From Solibacillus daqui (GTDB lineage: Bacteria; Bacillota; Bacilli; Bacillales_A; Planococcaceae), in assembly GCF_028747805.1 (NCBI RefSeq), contig NZ_CP114887.1, positions 1,419,501-1,483,500 of the forward strand: a stretch of 64,000 nt of DNA, in the 5' to 3' direction. The translations under genes were made by a program, and so were the position numbers. Positions 1 to 8,671 of this stretch are shown piece by piece; within the stretch, counting starts at the first letter, position 1; every line of letters begins with the position of its first letter. The notes beneath the pieces were generated by a model. It worked only from the letters and a program-made list of their open reading frames with translations. It made no database searches and had not been told where the DNA came from.

Positions 1-244
1 CAAAGAGCCCTTCTAAATAACCAACTGGACTTGAATCTGTACCTTCTACGTAATCTGTTCTCAACTGACATTGCGCAAAGCCAATTGCCTGATCAGCATC
101 AATTGCTAAAAAAATTACGCTATTTTCACCAGTAATACAACTTTTCATATTCAAAATGAAATCTTCTAATACATTGTCTGGCCACAGCAATAATGCGAGC
201 TCAGCTGCAATTTTTACATCAGAAATTTGAGCATGTTTAATCAT
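1..244 (-). CDS. GNAT acetyltransferase, AAC(6')-like (partial, C-terminus outside window)
   Basis: The first 81 codons of a minus-strand gene run off the left edge. The start is ATG at 244, with GGAGG five bases upstream. The N-terminus (MIKHAQISDVKIAAELALLLW) and the following strand IFLAIDADQAIGFAQCQLR look like chromosomal aminoglycoside 6'-N-acetyltransferase-type GNAT proteins, which transfer acetyl from acetyl-CoA to an amine. The acetyl-CoA motif lies outside the window, so the substrate cannot be judged. The next gene upstream is another GNAT on the same strand, 29 bases away. Confidence 0.6.
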   Translation of the reverse strand, partial: MIKHAQISDVKIAAELALLLWPDNVLEDFILNMKSCITGENSVIFLAIDADQAIGFAQCQLRTDYVEGTDSSPVGYLEGLF

Positions 245-273
245 ATGTACCTCCAAATAAATGTTTTTATATT

Positions 274-711
274 CTATAAATCCTTACTTAAAAAAATAAT
301 ACGTTCAATTTCCTCAAAGCCATTTTTCTTGTAAAAGGCTTCAGCAGGGATGCCGCGGTCTGTAAGTAATGTGATGTTTTGAATGGCGTGAGGTGCGAGC
401 TCGTTTACTAGCTGATTTAATAATGCTGTTCCAATTCCAGTGTGTTGTTTTTGTGACTTTACGCACATTTCATGAATGAAAAATTCCTCTCCACTCCACC
501 ACATACGTCGAACACCGAAAATAAATCCGACTATTTCATCTTGCTCAATCGCTAATAACCCTAGAAAGCCAGGTGTACGAGAAAAATCCCGCAAATAGCG
601 GGTAGCATTTTCTGTTGTCCATTCATCGTTCCATGGCGCACAGTTGAATACCTCAATAAAGGCTTTCGTGCAGGCTTCTAAATCTTGCGCTACAAATGTT
701 TTGAATTTCAT
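274..711 (-). CDS. GNAT family N-acetyltransferase
   Basis: A 145-residue single-domain GNAT. Motif A, which binds acetyl-CoA pyrophosphate, is seen at about residues 81-98, with QKQHTGIGTALL matching the Q/R-x-x-G-x-G/A pattern. The C-terminal FYKKNGF at 127-133 is the usual motif B signature. The start is ATG at 711, preceded by AAGGAGAA. The substrate cannot be told from sequence. It probably shares a transcript with the partial GNAT downstream. Confidence 0.85.
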   Translation of the reverse strand: MKFKTFVAQDLEACTKAFIEVFNCAPWNDEWTTENATRYLRDFSRTPGFLGLLAIEQDEIVGFIFGVRRMWWSGEEFFIHEMCVKSQKQHTGIGTALLNQLVNELAPHAIQNITLLTDRGIPAEAFYKKNGFEEIERIIFLSKDL

Positions 712-794
712 TAATCTAATTCTCCTTTGTTTATTGACTTAAGTATAAGGGAAAGCAGCTACTTTCTGTAGAGAATTTCCAAACCATTAATTTA

Positions 795-843
795 TTTACA
801 AAATTACCCTTTTTCGCTACTATTATGTTATACGATATATCGT
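795..843 (+). promoter_or_regulatory. sigma-A promoter and palindromic operator of the PadR gene
   Basis: TTTACA at 795-800, a 17-base spacer and TACTAT at 818-823 form a good sigma-A promoter. A perfect 12-base palindrome, ACGATATATCGT, lies at 832-843, at or just after the expected transcription start. This is where an autoregulatory PadR operator would be expected. That PadR binds here is an inference. Confidence 0.55.
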
Positions 844-868
844 GAGGCATAATAGTGAGGTGAAGAGC

Positions 869-1189
869 ATGTCTTATAGTGGGGGGCCGATGACCGAGGC
901 GATGTATTATGTGCTACTTGCGCTGATGCGTCCGAATCATGGCTATCAACTGATGCATGCCATCGGGGATGTTTCGCGCGGACGAATGCAAATGGGACCA
1001 GGTACACTTTATGGGGTGCTGTCACGTATGCAAAAAGATGGGCTCATTGCATTAACTAATAATGATGGACGTCGAAAAACGTATGAAATTACAGTGGACG
1101 GGAAAGCAGCTCTACTTAGTGAATACCGTCGATTGCAGGCGGTCTTAGAAGATAGTCAGTTATTGGAGGGGGGGACAGACAATGACTAA
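869..1189 (+). CDS. PadR family transcriptional regulator
   Basis: A 106-residue winged-helix repressor of the short PadR type. It has MTEAMYYVLLALMRPNHGYQLMHAI-like helices, a recognition helix around MGPGTLYGVLSRM and the wing GRRKTYEIT. ATG 869 is chosen because GAGGTG stands six bases before it. An upstream in-frame GTG at 842 lies inside the palindrome and has no ribosome binding site. The gene overlaps the following DUF2812 gene by eight bases. In this pairing the PadR protein usually controls its own operon. Confidence 0.88.
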   Translation: MSYSGGPMTEAMYYVLLALMRPNHGYQLMHAIGDVSRGRMQMGPGTLYGVLSRMQKDGLIALTNNDGRRKTYEITVDGKAALLSEYRRLQAVLEDSQLLEGGTDND

Positions 1190-2366
1190 AGTTGTGCGAA
1201 AGCTTCGGTTAAATAATTATTGGAACTTGGTGGAGCACGAAAGCTGGTATACCCATATGGCGCAGCAAGGACTTTTCTTGAAAAAGAATGGCGTTTTCTT
1301 TACGTATTTTGAAAAGAGACCTCAAAGACAAATGAAATACCGCATTGAAGTATCTAAAAAGGCAATGGCTATTGAGCAGCTGGATTTTTATGAAGAAGCG
1401 GGCTGGGATTATGTGACGAGCTATAATTATTTCCATGTGTTTAGCTCCCCTGTCGAATTGAATGCACCTGAAATTCATACCGATCCGACACAACAGTCGC
1501 ATATGTTAAAAGAGCTCAATCGATTGCTGATGTTCAATTGGATTTTTACGATTTTTGGAGCTGTTTTCAGTAGTACGATCTTTTGGGCGATTTTCTTTTT
1601 AGATGGCACGCCAATTCGTCAACTGGTGAAAGGAATGACGACGAGTCAGTTATTACTTCCATTATTTATGTTTTTACTGATGATACAAGTAGCACAAGCA
1701 GCTTTATCAATACGTCGCTTAAAAAAGAACTTAGAAAGGGGAATACCGCTACAGCATGATATCCCATGGCGGAAAAAGACGCTTAAACATGTATGGGCGT
1801 GTTTGTTTTTAGTTGTTGCGTTATTACACTTGTTTTTATCAAGTATGCAACTTTATATGATGGAGCGAGGTACGTTGACTGCTGATCATCATGAATTTTC
1901 TGCTGTGTCTTTAGCGTCGATTGAAAACAATGACGCATTTATTCACGAGGAACATTTAGGTAATGGAATTGACTATGGCAATATGTACGAAAAAGCGTGG
2001 AATCCATTTGCGCCAACACAATATACGGTGAATGAATCAGGCATCGTCCCAAATTTAATGTGGGAAGATGGCAGTAGAAAATATTCTCCATCAATTATGA
2101 CGGAATACTATGAGGTAAGCTTTGAATTTCTAGCTCGACCATTAGCACGTGATTTAATGAAATGGTACGATTTTGGAGATGGCAGACTGTATTCGAAAGT
2201 AGCTGATTCGAGATTTGATGTGCTGTATACACGTGAGGATTTTCCAAAGCTTGAAATTGCGGCAAAAAAAGGCAAAAAGGTTGTCTATGTTCGCTATTAT
2301 GGCGATGCAATGAAGAGTCAAGTAATTGAGCAGGTTGCAAGATTACTGATTTCTGACAGCGAGTAA
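1182..2366 (+). CDS. DUF2812 membrane protein, PadR partner
   Basis: 394 residues. The cytoplasmic N-terminal part (about 1-110, with NYWNLVEHESWYTHMAQQG) matches the DUF2812 domain found next to PadR regulators. It is followed by about three membrane helices near residues 110-140, 155-177 and 203-227, then an extracytoplasmic or C-terminal region of about 165 residues without recognisable motifs. The start overlaps the end of padR, so translation is probably coupled. Function is unknown; members of this family are thought to take part in envelope stress or signalling together with the PadR protein. Confidence 0.75.
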   Translation: MTKVVRKLRLNNYWNLVEHESWYTHMAQQGLFLKKNGVFFTYFEKRPQRQMKYRIEVSKKAMAIEQLDFYEEAGWDYVTSYNYFHVFSSPVELNAPEIHTDPTQQSHMLKELNRLLMFNWIFTIFGAVFSSTIFWAIFFLDGTPIRQLVKGMTTSQLLLPLFMFLLMIQVAQAALSIRRLKKNLERGIPLQHDIPWRKKTLKHVWACLFLVVALLHLFLSSMQLYMMERGTLTADHHEFSAVSLASIENNDAFIHEEHLGNGIDYGNMYEKAWNPFAPTQYTVNESGIVPNLMWEDGSRKYSPSIMTEYYEVSFEFLARPLARDLMKWYDFGDGRLYSKVADSRFDVLYTREDFPKLEIAAKKGKKVVYVRYYGDAMKSQVIEQVARLLISDSE

Positions 2367-2454
2367 AATAAAATTAATGAAAATTTACAAAAAACACATA
2401 TTCGTATAATAATTCACCTTCATAATAAAATCAAAATAGATAGTAGGAGAAGGT

Positions 2455-3291
2455 GTGATTTTGAAAGCTCTAGCCGTAACAAAACCGACTTCATTTTTTA
2501 TTTTTAACCAATTTCTTTATTGGCAGCGTTTATATGCACTCAAAAAAATTATGGCGCAAGATAAAATGAAGACTTATTTTCAACCGATTTATGATGTACA
2601 GGCAAATAAAACGATGGGCTTTGAAGCATTAAACCGTCCAGATGATGTTACGTGCTTTGATAATACCGATGATTTTTATGAGTTTGTTGGACAAACAAAA
2701 AATGTTTATTTATTTGAGCGTTTTTGCCGCAATTTATCCATTCGTCGATACTGTGAACAATTAAATAAAGAAATGGATAATAAAGATTTTACTTTATTTA
2801 TTAATATCCATCCGAATATTTTACTCGATAAAAATTATCACAGTGGCGAAACGCTCGCTTTATTAAAATCATTTGGCATTTCCCCGCAACAAGTTGTTTT
2901 TGAATTGACTGAACGCAGTGCGGTGACAGACTTTCATGAGTTTTCTCGCGTGTTATCACATTATCGTAAGCAAGGGTATCGAATTGCGGTGGATGATGTG
3001 GGATCAGGTTATAACAGTTTAAAAACGCTCATTTACTTAAAGCCAGAATTTATTAAAATCGATCGATCGTTAATTCAAAATATTGATACAGAAATTCCGC
3101 AGCAGCAACTCCTATCGGTATTATTAAATTACGCTTTCCAATCAGAAACAAAAGTGATTGCAGAAGGTATTGAACGCATGGAAGAATTCGAATACATACG
3201 CGAGGCCGGTGTTCATTTTGCACAAGGCTATGCCATTGGACGTCCAAATGAACAACTTTATGAGGCAAATGTACCGCTTATGCGTAAATAG
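2455..3291 (+). CDS. EAL domain c-di-GMP phosphodiesterase
   Basis: 278 residues, essentially one EAL domain that hydrolyses cyclic di-GMP to pGpG. All catalytic signatures are present: EALNR at 57-61, INIHP at 116-120, FELTER around 149-154, DDVGSGYNSL from 180, KID at 201, AEGIE at 236-240 and AQGY at 256-259. It is therefore probably active. There is no N-terminal sensor. GTG 2455 and TTG 2461 are both possible starts after AGGAGAAGG. The partner GGDEF gene follows after 24 bases, suggesting one operon with opposing activities. Confidence 0.88.
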   Translation: MILKALAVTKPTSFFIFNQFLYWQRLYALKKIMAQDKMKTYFQPIYDVQANKTMGFEALNRPDDVTCFDNTDDFYEFVGQTKNVYLFERFCRNLSIRRYCEQLNKEMDNKDFTLFINIHPNILLDKNYHSGETLALLKSFGISPQQVVFELTERSAVTDFHEFSRVLSHYRKQGYRIAVDDVGSGYNSLKTLIYLKPEFIKIDRSLIQNIDTEIPQQQLLSVLLNYAFQSETKVIAEGIERMEEFEYIREAGVHFAQGYAIGRPNEQLYEANVPLMRK

Positions 3292-3315
3292 ATTTGAAAG
3301 TTAGGTGGACAATCT

Positions 3316-4269
3316 ATGTTTACTATTGGTCATATTGTGGAGGAAGCCGAATGGATTGATGAGCAGGTAAAAAACAAAGAGGTCAATCAAAAATTCGTTC
3401 AGCAACCTACACTTCGAGGGATTGTGATAGTAAAGGACCAAACGCCAGTCGGTCATATCCCTCGGTCTCATTTCTATCAAAAAATTGGGACACTTTATGG
3501 CTATAACTTATATATGGGGCGTGCCAATACCCTTTTAGCAAAGACAAATCCTTTAGTTGTTGATGTTAATATTAGTCTTGCAGATGCGAGTAAGCTGGCG
3601 ATGGCACGTAACGAAGGAGATTTATATGATGACCTAATCGTAACAGAAAATAATTGCTTTGTAGGGATCGTTAGTGTCCGAACATTATTATTAAAATTGG
3701 CTGAAGCGGAAATTACGCGGGCAAGTGCACTCAATCCGCTTAGTAGTTTACCGGGTAATCAAATGATTAATCATAAAATCAATGACTTATTAAGCGCCGA
3801 ACGTTTTTCACTAATTTACATTGATGTTGACCGCTTTAAAATTTTCAATGATTTATACGGATTTAATCGTGGCGATAAAGTTTTGCTGTACTTAACAACT
3901 ATTTTGAAACAATGTGTGCTGTCACAAGATGATTTTCTTGGACATATTGGTGGAGATGATTTTGTAATAGTTGTCCCTCATTTTGACGTTACTCTTCTTT
4001 GTGAAAACATTATTACGCACTTCCAAAAAAGTATTCATCAATTTTATGATGCGGAACATTTAGAGCACCCTCCGATTGTAAAAGATCGAAATGGCAATGA
4101 AATTTTGTTAGAGCCGATGACGTTATCCATTGCGGTTGTTTCCAATGAACATCAAATCTTTGCAGATGAACATGAGTTATCTCATGCAGTAGCCCAAGTG
4201 AAAAAGCGATGTAAAATGCAGGAAGACAACAGTATTATATTCCACAACCCAGCGTTCGCTATCCATTAA
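3316..4269 (+). CDS. diguanylate cyclase: CBS-like N-terminus plus GGDEF domain
   Basis: 317 residues. Residues 1-135 look like a CBS-pair-type module (GIVIVKDQTPVGHIPR, and later LIVTENNCFVGIVSVRTLL). The cyclase domain then begins at ASALNPLSSLPGN. Metal-binding Asp is in IYIDVDRFK (about 168-176). The signature is GGDDF at 212-216, a tolerated variant of GGDEF. The inhibitory I-site RxxD is missing (SQDD at 203-206), so product feedback at that site is unlikely. It follows the EAL gene with its own binding site (TTAGGTGG). EAL-CBS-GGDEF single chains are known in other bacteria. Confidence 0.82.
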   Translation: MFTIGHIVEEAEWIDEQVKNKEVNQKFVQQPTLRGIVIVKDQTPVGHIPRSHFYQKIGTLYGYNLYMGRANTLLAKTNPLVVDVNISLADASKLAMARNEGDLYDDLIVTENNCFVGIVSVRTLLLKLAEAEITRASALNPLSSLPGNQMINHKINDLLSAERFSLIYIDVDRFKIFNDLYGFNRGDKVLLYLTTILKQCVLSQDDFLGHIGGDDFVIVVPHFDVTLLCENIITHFQKSIHQFYDAEHLEHPPIVKDRNGNEILLEPMTLSIAVVSNEHQIFADEHELSHAVAQVKKRCKMQEDNSIIFHNPAFAIH

Positions 4270-4313
4270 TAGTGAGCGTTTATTTGTATCAAAAAGAATT
4301 TTATGGAAATTAA

Positions 4314-4460
4314 TTGACATTATTTATGTATTAAGTACATAATACACATTAACAGGTGTATGAAGGTCTTAATACATTTTTTTGTGCATACTGTATTAAT
4401 AGGTTAATACACTTCGTAAGCGTATTGTTTATTAATAGTGTATGAAGTGTCTAATACACA
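4314..4460 (+). promoter_or_regulatory. promoter and multiple YtrA-type operator repeats
   Basis: TTGACA (4314-4319) and CATAAT (4338-4343) with an 18-base spacer form a promoter. Four related inverted repeats overlap or follow it: TGTATT-N8-AATACA at 4327-4346, GTGTAT-N10-ATACAT at 4356-4377, TGTATTAA-N4-TTAATACA at 4392-4411, and GTGTAT-N10-ATACAC at 4438-4459. The second and fourth are nearly identical and lie 82 bases apart. They resemble the operator of Bacillus YtrA (AGTGTA and TACACT arms) and precede a YtrA-type gene. Confidence 0.6.
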
Positions 4461-4478
4461 AAAAGGGCGGTGAGGTCA

Positions 4479-4856
4479 TTGGAAGTGAAATTTAATAATC
4501 GGGATCCGGTGTATGTGCAGGTCATGCGCCATTTTAAGGAGCAAATTGCGAAAGGCTTTTATGCACCGGGGCAGGAAATCCCATCACGTCGCGAGTTGGC
4601 AAATCAGCTCAAAATTAATCCGAATACGGTGCAGCGTGCCTATAAAGAAATGGAGGAGCAAAAATTGATTTATACAGAAGGAAATTTGCCAAGTTGTATT
4701 ACGAAAAATGAGGATGTATTAAAAGGTGTACGTCATGAATTAATTAGTGAAGCGGTGCATATTTTTGTGAATTCTATTAAGTCAATTAATGCGCCATTGT
4801 CAGAAGTAATCGAGCTCGTGCAGCAGAAATATGAGGAGGGTGAAGGGCGTGATTGA
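4479..4856 (+). CDS. GntR family regulator, YtrA subfamily
   Basis: About 125 residues: an N-terminal winged helix (DPVYVQVMRHFKEQIAKG, then PSRRELANQLKINPNTVQRAYKEME) and a short C-terminal dimerisation tail, the size and layout of YtrA-type repressors that control adjacent ABC transporters. The start is uncertain. TTG 4479, GTG 4470 and GTG 4485 are all in frame; TTG is preferred because GGTGAGG precedes it. The stop overlaps the next gene, whose ribosome binding site lies inside this coding region. It probably represses its own operon through the upstream repeats. Confidence 0.82.
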   Translation: MEVKFNNRDPVYVQVMRHFKEQIAKGFYAPGQEIPSRRELANQLKINPNTVQRAYKEMEEQKLIYTEGNLPSCITKNEDVLKGVRHELISEAVHIFVNSIKSINAPLSEVIELVQQKYEEGEGRD

Positions 4857-5538
4857 AGTAAATCATGTGTATAAAAAATATAAGCGTAAACAGGTACTCA
4901 AAGATATGAGCTTCACCGCTGAAAAAGGGCAAATTACGTGCTTAATTGGTATTAATGGTGCGGGTAAAACAACAATTATGAAGTCAATCATGGCATTAAC
5001 GCCAATCGACAGCGGTGAGATTTTAATTGATGGGCAAAAAATTGATAAAAATGCATACGAAAAAATTACGTATATTCCAGACCGTCTAACGATGCTGCCA
5101 AGCTATACCATTGCTCAGGCGTTTTCCTTTATGTCGGACTTTTATAAAACGTGGAATGAACAGCGTGCAACGGAACTTCTAGCATTTTTCAAGCTAGAGA
5201 AGACCGAGAAAATCTCGAGCTTATCAAAAGGGAATGCTGCTAAAGTAAATTTATTGCTCGGTTTAGCACTTGATGTGGATTATATTTTAATGGATGAGCC
5301 GTTTTCAGGGATAGATATTTTCTCACGTGAGCAAATTGCCGAGGTATTTACAAGCCATTTAATCGAAAATCGTGGCGTTATTATAACGACGCATGAAATA
5401 AACGACATTGAGCATTTGATTGATAAGGCCGTTTTAATAGGCAATGGTACGGTTTTAAAGCAAATCGATGTGGAAAAAACACGTGAAGTGGAAGGAAAGT
5501 CTGTTGTAGATGTCATGAGGGAGGTGTATGTCGGATGA
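4849..5538 (+). CDS. ABC transporter ATP-binding protein
   Basis: 229 residues. Walker A GINGAGKT is at 34-41, the signature LSKGN at 125-129 (a relaxed form of LSGGQ), Walker B YILMDEP ends near 151 and the switch His is in TTHEI around 182. GTG 4849 is chosen because AGGAGG at 4834-4839 is correctly spaced; an in-frame ATG at 4831 would lie before that site. It partners the permease whose ATG overlaps its stop. The GntR-ABC-permease order suggests an exporter involved in envelope stress, as for Bacillus Ytr systems. Confidence 0.88.
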   Translation: MIEVNHVYKKYKRKQVLKDMSFTAEKGQITCLIGINGAGKTTIMKSIMALTPIDSGEILIDGQKIDKNAYEKITYIPDRLTMLPSYTIAQAFSFMSDFYKTWNEQRATELLAFFKLEKTEKISSLSKGNAAKVNLLLGLALDVDYILMDEPFSGIDIFSREQIAEVFTSHLIENRGVIITTHEINDIEHLIDKAVLIGNGTVLKQIDVEKTREVEGKSVVDVMREVYVG

Positions 5539-6356
5539 GTTACATAAAACTCGTTAACTTTGAAGTGCAGCGATTTTTTAAATTTTTTATAGCACTAGTT
5601 GTAGTTGTTGCGACTACACAAGTAATCGCGGCGTTTTTATCGGCTAGCAATTACAAGGACCAAGCGGAAACCGTTATGCAGCGAGAAAAGCTGTTAGCAC
5701 TAGACTATGTCACAAACTACGGGAGTTATTCAATTTTTAATTTTTTCAATAACAGTTTATTCCTGCTATCGATTATGTTTGCAGCAGCGATGTTAATGAT
5801 TTATATATTTTTTATTTGGTATCGTGATTGGCTAGGGAAATCTTCGTTTATTTATCGTTTATTAATGCTACCAACTGAACGACGCAATGTGTATTTTGCT
5901 AAGCTAACCGCTATTTTATTATTTGTTTTTTGTATCGTTGGGGTACAGGTATTATTAGTCCAAGTTGCGGAGCTTATTATGAAGTGGGTGATTCCAGCCG
6001 AGCTGCTTATAGAGAGCGGAGTTATTATTGCGTATTCTTATGAATTAATGTCGATTTTATATCCTAAAACAATGGTTCATTTTTTAGTGAGCTATGGCGT
6101 AGGTACAGCATTTGTCGCGATGATATTTACGGCGATTTTAGTAGAACGAAGCTATCATTTGAAAGGGATTTTCATTGCAGGAGTTTATATAACACTTTCG
6201 TTAGCTTTGTTACTAGTACCAGTATTCATTGGTTATTATACGGACTATTTTTATGTGAAAGAGCTTTTAATGATGGTTGTGTTTATGGCGCTGATTGTCT
6301 TTGTAAGTTCAGTAATCATTGCCAACTATTTATTGAAACGAAAAATTAATGTGTAG
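5535..6356 (+). CDS. ABC-2 type permease subunit
   Basis: 273 residues with about six hydrophobic segments (near 15-35, 70-95, 115-140, 175-200, 210-230 and 240-265). This is the permease of the preceding ATPase; its ATG overlaps the ATPase stop codon. The long loop between helices one and two holds charged residues (DQAETVMQREK). There is no binding-protein gene, which favours export or a sensing role over import. Substrate unknown. Confidence 0.75.
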   Translation: MSYIKLVNFEVQRFFKFFIALVVVVATTQVIAAFLSASNYKDQAETVMQREKLLALDYVTNYGSYSIFNFFNNSLFLLSIMFAAAMLMIYIFFIWYRDWLGKSSFIYRLLMLPTERRNVYFAKLTAILLFVFCIVGVQVLLVQVAELIMKWVIPAELLIESGVIIAYSYELMSILYPKTMVHFLVSYGVGTAFVAMIFTAILVERSYHLKGIFIAGVYITLSLALLLVPVFIGYYTDYFYVKELLMMVVFMALIVFVSSVIIANYLLKRKINV

Positions 6357-6365
6357 GGAGGGGAA

Positions 6366-7544
6366 ATGATGAAAAAATATTGGTCATTAATTGTTATTGT
6401 AACCGTCATTGTAGCGACACTTGCCACGCATTACATACAAGTAGCAAGTGCTTCAAACAATAATTATCGTGTAACTTTTGAAAAAATTACCGGTGATGAA
6501 CGTTATGTAAATAATCTTGCCATCGAGGGTAATATCCAAAGAGCGTCGAACTATCATTATAGCCCGTTTTTAATTACAAATGGGGAAATGAAAGCCCAAC
6601 GTTATTCGTTTTATGAGCGTCCTACATCACTTATGTATAAGCAATTGATTGATGAGCATAAAAGCTTCATGCGCGGTAAAGTGCTTGATGCCAATCGTTT
6701 TTATGAGGATGAGGAACAGCTCATTTACGTGAGTGTACCTGAAAATGTTTGGGAATTAGCGGTAGGGGATAATTTAACTTATAAGGTAGACATTTTAAAT
6801 AAGGCGGATGACAGCGTACAATCGTTTACCGTTGAAAGTATACTTAAATCACCTGCAAATTGGATTATTCTACAGCACATAGAAATCCTCGGCAATGATC
6901 TAAAGCTTGTAATGAATCACGCGAGCGAAATGAGCAATGAAGAAGTACACCTCACAACGATTGATTTGAAGAGCAAGCAAGTAACGAGTGATACAATAAT
7001 TGAAAAGATTCATAGTGATGAAGCAATTCGAACGAGCATTAACTTTTATTCTGAATATAATAATTTAGCATCTGAAAAATATTTAGTATATGGCATAAGT
7101 GAATATGATGCAAACCTGAATCAATACAAAGTGCTTTCTCAGCGTTTTAAAGTATTAAATTTAGAGACAAATGAAGTCCAGGCATTTGATGTACCAAAAG
7201 AGATGTTAGCTGACGAATCGCGTATGGTTGTACGAGATCATCAATTTATTCGCGCGGGCATTAATGATGGCAAAATTATTGTGAATCGTTATAATCTAGG
7301 GCACAAGGAATGGGGGGAACCGTTCTCATTAGATGCACCATATGAAGTACTGCCCCTTGCGTTATTTAATATGCAATGGACGAATGATAAGCTATATATT
7401 TCAGCGCAGGCAGCTGAGGGCCAGCTATTGTTTATTATTGATGCGGAATCAGGAGAAACTTTATACAGTGGGTTAATCAAGCCTATTTCAGAGCAACATA
7501 ACTTTGCGTTGGCAATATCGCAGGTATATGAAGAGCTAGATTAA
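6366..7544 (+). CDS. membrane-anchored or secreted protein of the ABC operon
   Basis: 392 residues with one N-terminal hydrophobic segment (SLIVIVTVIVATLATHYI) after MMKKYW. No lipobox Cys follows, so it is either a signal-anchored or a secreted protein. The remaining 360 residues are polar and read like a beta-rich extracytoplasmic domain (DERYVNNLAIEG, MTLSTID-like strands), but no catalytic motif is visible. It is the last gene of the GntR-ABC unit, nine bases after the permease, and ends before a terminator. Probably an extracytoplasmic accessory component; function unknown. Confidence 0.6.
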   Translation: MMKKYWSLIVIVTVIVATLATHYIQVASASNNNYRVTFEKITGDERYVNNLAIEGNIQRASNYHYSPFLITNGEMKAQRYSFYERPTSLMYKQLIDEHKSFMRGKVLDANRFYEDEEQLIYVSVPENVWELAVGDNLTYKVDILNKADDSVQSFTVESILKSPANWIILQHIEILGNDLKLVMNHASEMSNEEVHLTTIDLKSKQVTSDTIIEKIHSDEAIRTSINFYSEYNNLASEKYLVYGISEYDANLNQYKVLSQRFKVLNLETNEVQAFDVPKEMLADESRMVVRDHQFIRAGINDGKIIVNRYNLGHKEWGEPFSLDAPYEVLPLALFNMQWTNDKLYISAQAAEGQLLFIIDAESGETLYSGLIKPISEQHNFALAISQVYEELD

Positions 7545-7558
7545 TAGGGAATGATAAA

Positions 7559-7592
7559 GGCATCGGAGTTTTTTTATCCGATGTCTTTTTTA
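7559..7592 (+). terminator. rho-independent terminator of the GntR-ABC operon
   Basis: GGCATCGGA at 7559-7567 pairs with TCCGATGTC at 7577-7585 and is followed by seven T residues. It lies 15 bases after the last gene. Confidence 0.85.
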
Positions 7593-7760
7593 TTAATATT
7601 TTTAGTACGGAACACCCGAAAATGCGCATAGCTTCTATTATTCGTGGAATCGATGTTTCTCATTTCAAATCCAGTAGGACACAAGAGGGTATTGCATTCA
7701 TACTCAAAATAGGAGAAAATTTTATCAGAATATTAAATTAACTGTTAGGGCGGTGTTTTT

Positions 7761-8627
7761 ATGTGGGAGCAGCAACTAATTGAAACAGAAAATGGTGTAT
7801 TTGAAGTGTTTATATCGGGGGAAGGCGATCCAATTTGTGTCACGCATTTATATAGTGAATTTAACGCAAATGGCAATCGTTTTGCAGAGATGTTTCAGCC
7901 GTTCTATAAGGTCTATTTAGTGAACTTACGTGGCTGTGGTCATTCAACTGATGATACAAGTAAATATAATTTTAGTTTGCAAGATAGTGTGAAAGATTTA
8001 GAAGCAATTCGTCATACGTTACATATTGAAACATGGGGATTTGCTGGGCATTCGACAGGTGGAATGCTGGCTTTAAAATATGCGATCATGCATCCCGAAA
8101 GTTTAAACTTTATCGTAGCGGGCGGTCTATGTGCATCTTCGGATTATATGCGTCATGTTGGAAGTATGTATTGCAAGGAAAACCCGAACAACAAACGGAT
8201 TTTAGAAATCATGGCTATGTTGAAAAACCCAGCTTCAACAATTGAAGAACGACAAGCGGGTTCAAAGGAATGGGCGCTCATGTCACTTTATAAGGAACAA
8301 AGCTATGACAATATGGTGAGTCGTCCGAACAGTGGGAAAACAGTTTCGAAAAGACTGGATTATTTTTCATATGAGGAGTTGCCGACCTATGATTTACGCC
8401 CACAATTACCAGATGTAAAAACGAAAGCCTATATTTACGGTGGGTTATACGATGAACAATGCCCTTATGAATACGCAGAGGAAGCGGCAACACTACTTGG
8501 AAATGCCACACTCACGACTTTTAGAGAAAGTAATCATCATCCATGCATTGAGGAAGAAAAAGCATTTGCGCAGTTTGTAGAAACAATCTTTAATGAACAG
8601 AAAACAAGTGAGGGAAAGCATGCTTAA
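7761..8627 (+). CDS. alpha/beta hydrolase
   Basis: 288 residues with the nucleophile elbow GHSTG (Ser98). The acid residue is probably in YGGLYDEQCP, and the His is in SNHHP at 259-260. An oxyanion segment is suggested by VNLRGCGHS. The fold matches proline iminopeptidase or haloperoxidase-like hydrolases, but the substrate cannot be assigned. The binding site GGGCGG precedes ATG 7761. The gene stands alone between a terminator and the RimJ-like gene. Confidence 0.85.
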   Translation: MWEQQLIETENGVFEVFISGEGDPICVTHLYSEFNANGNRFAEMFQPFYKVYLVNLRGCGHSTDDTSKYNFSLQDSVKDLEAIRHTLHIETWGFAGHSTGGMLALKYAIMHPESLNFIVAGGLCASSDYMRHVGSMYCKENPNNKRILEIMAMLKNPASTIEERQAGSKEWALMSLYKEQSYDNMVSRPNSGKTVSKRLDYFSYEELPTYDLRPQLPDVKTKAYIYGGLYDEQCPYEYAEEAATLLGNATLTTFRESNHHPCIEEEKAFAQFVETIFNEQKTSEGKHA

Positions 8628-8671
8628 CGCTTAAGAGCATATGCTGGCTCGCATTAACGGGGGACGAAAAA

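Noticed and set aside
842..868. Upstream GTG start for padR at 842
   Set aside because: It lies within the palindrome at the transcription start and lacks a ribosome binding site.
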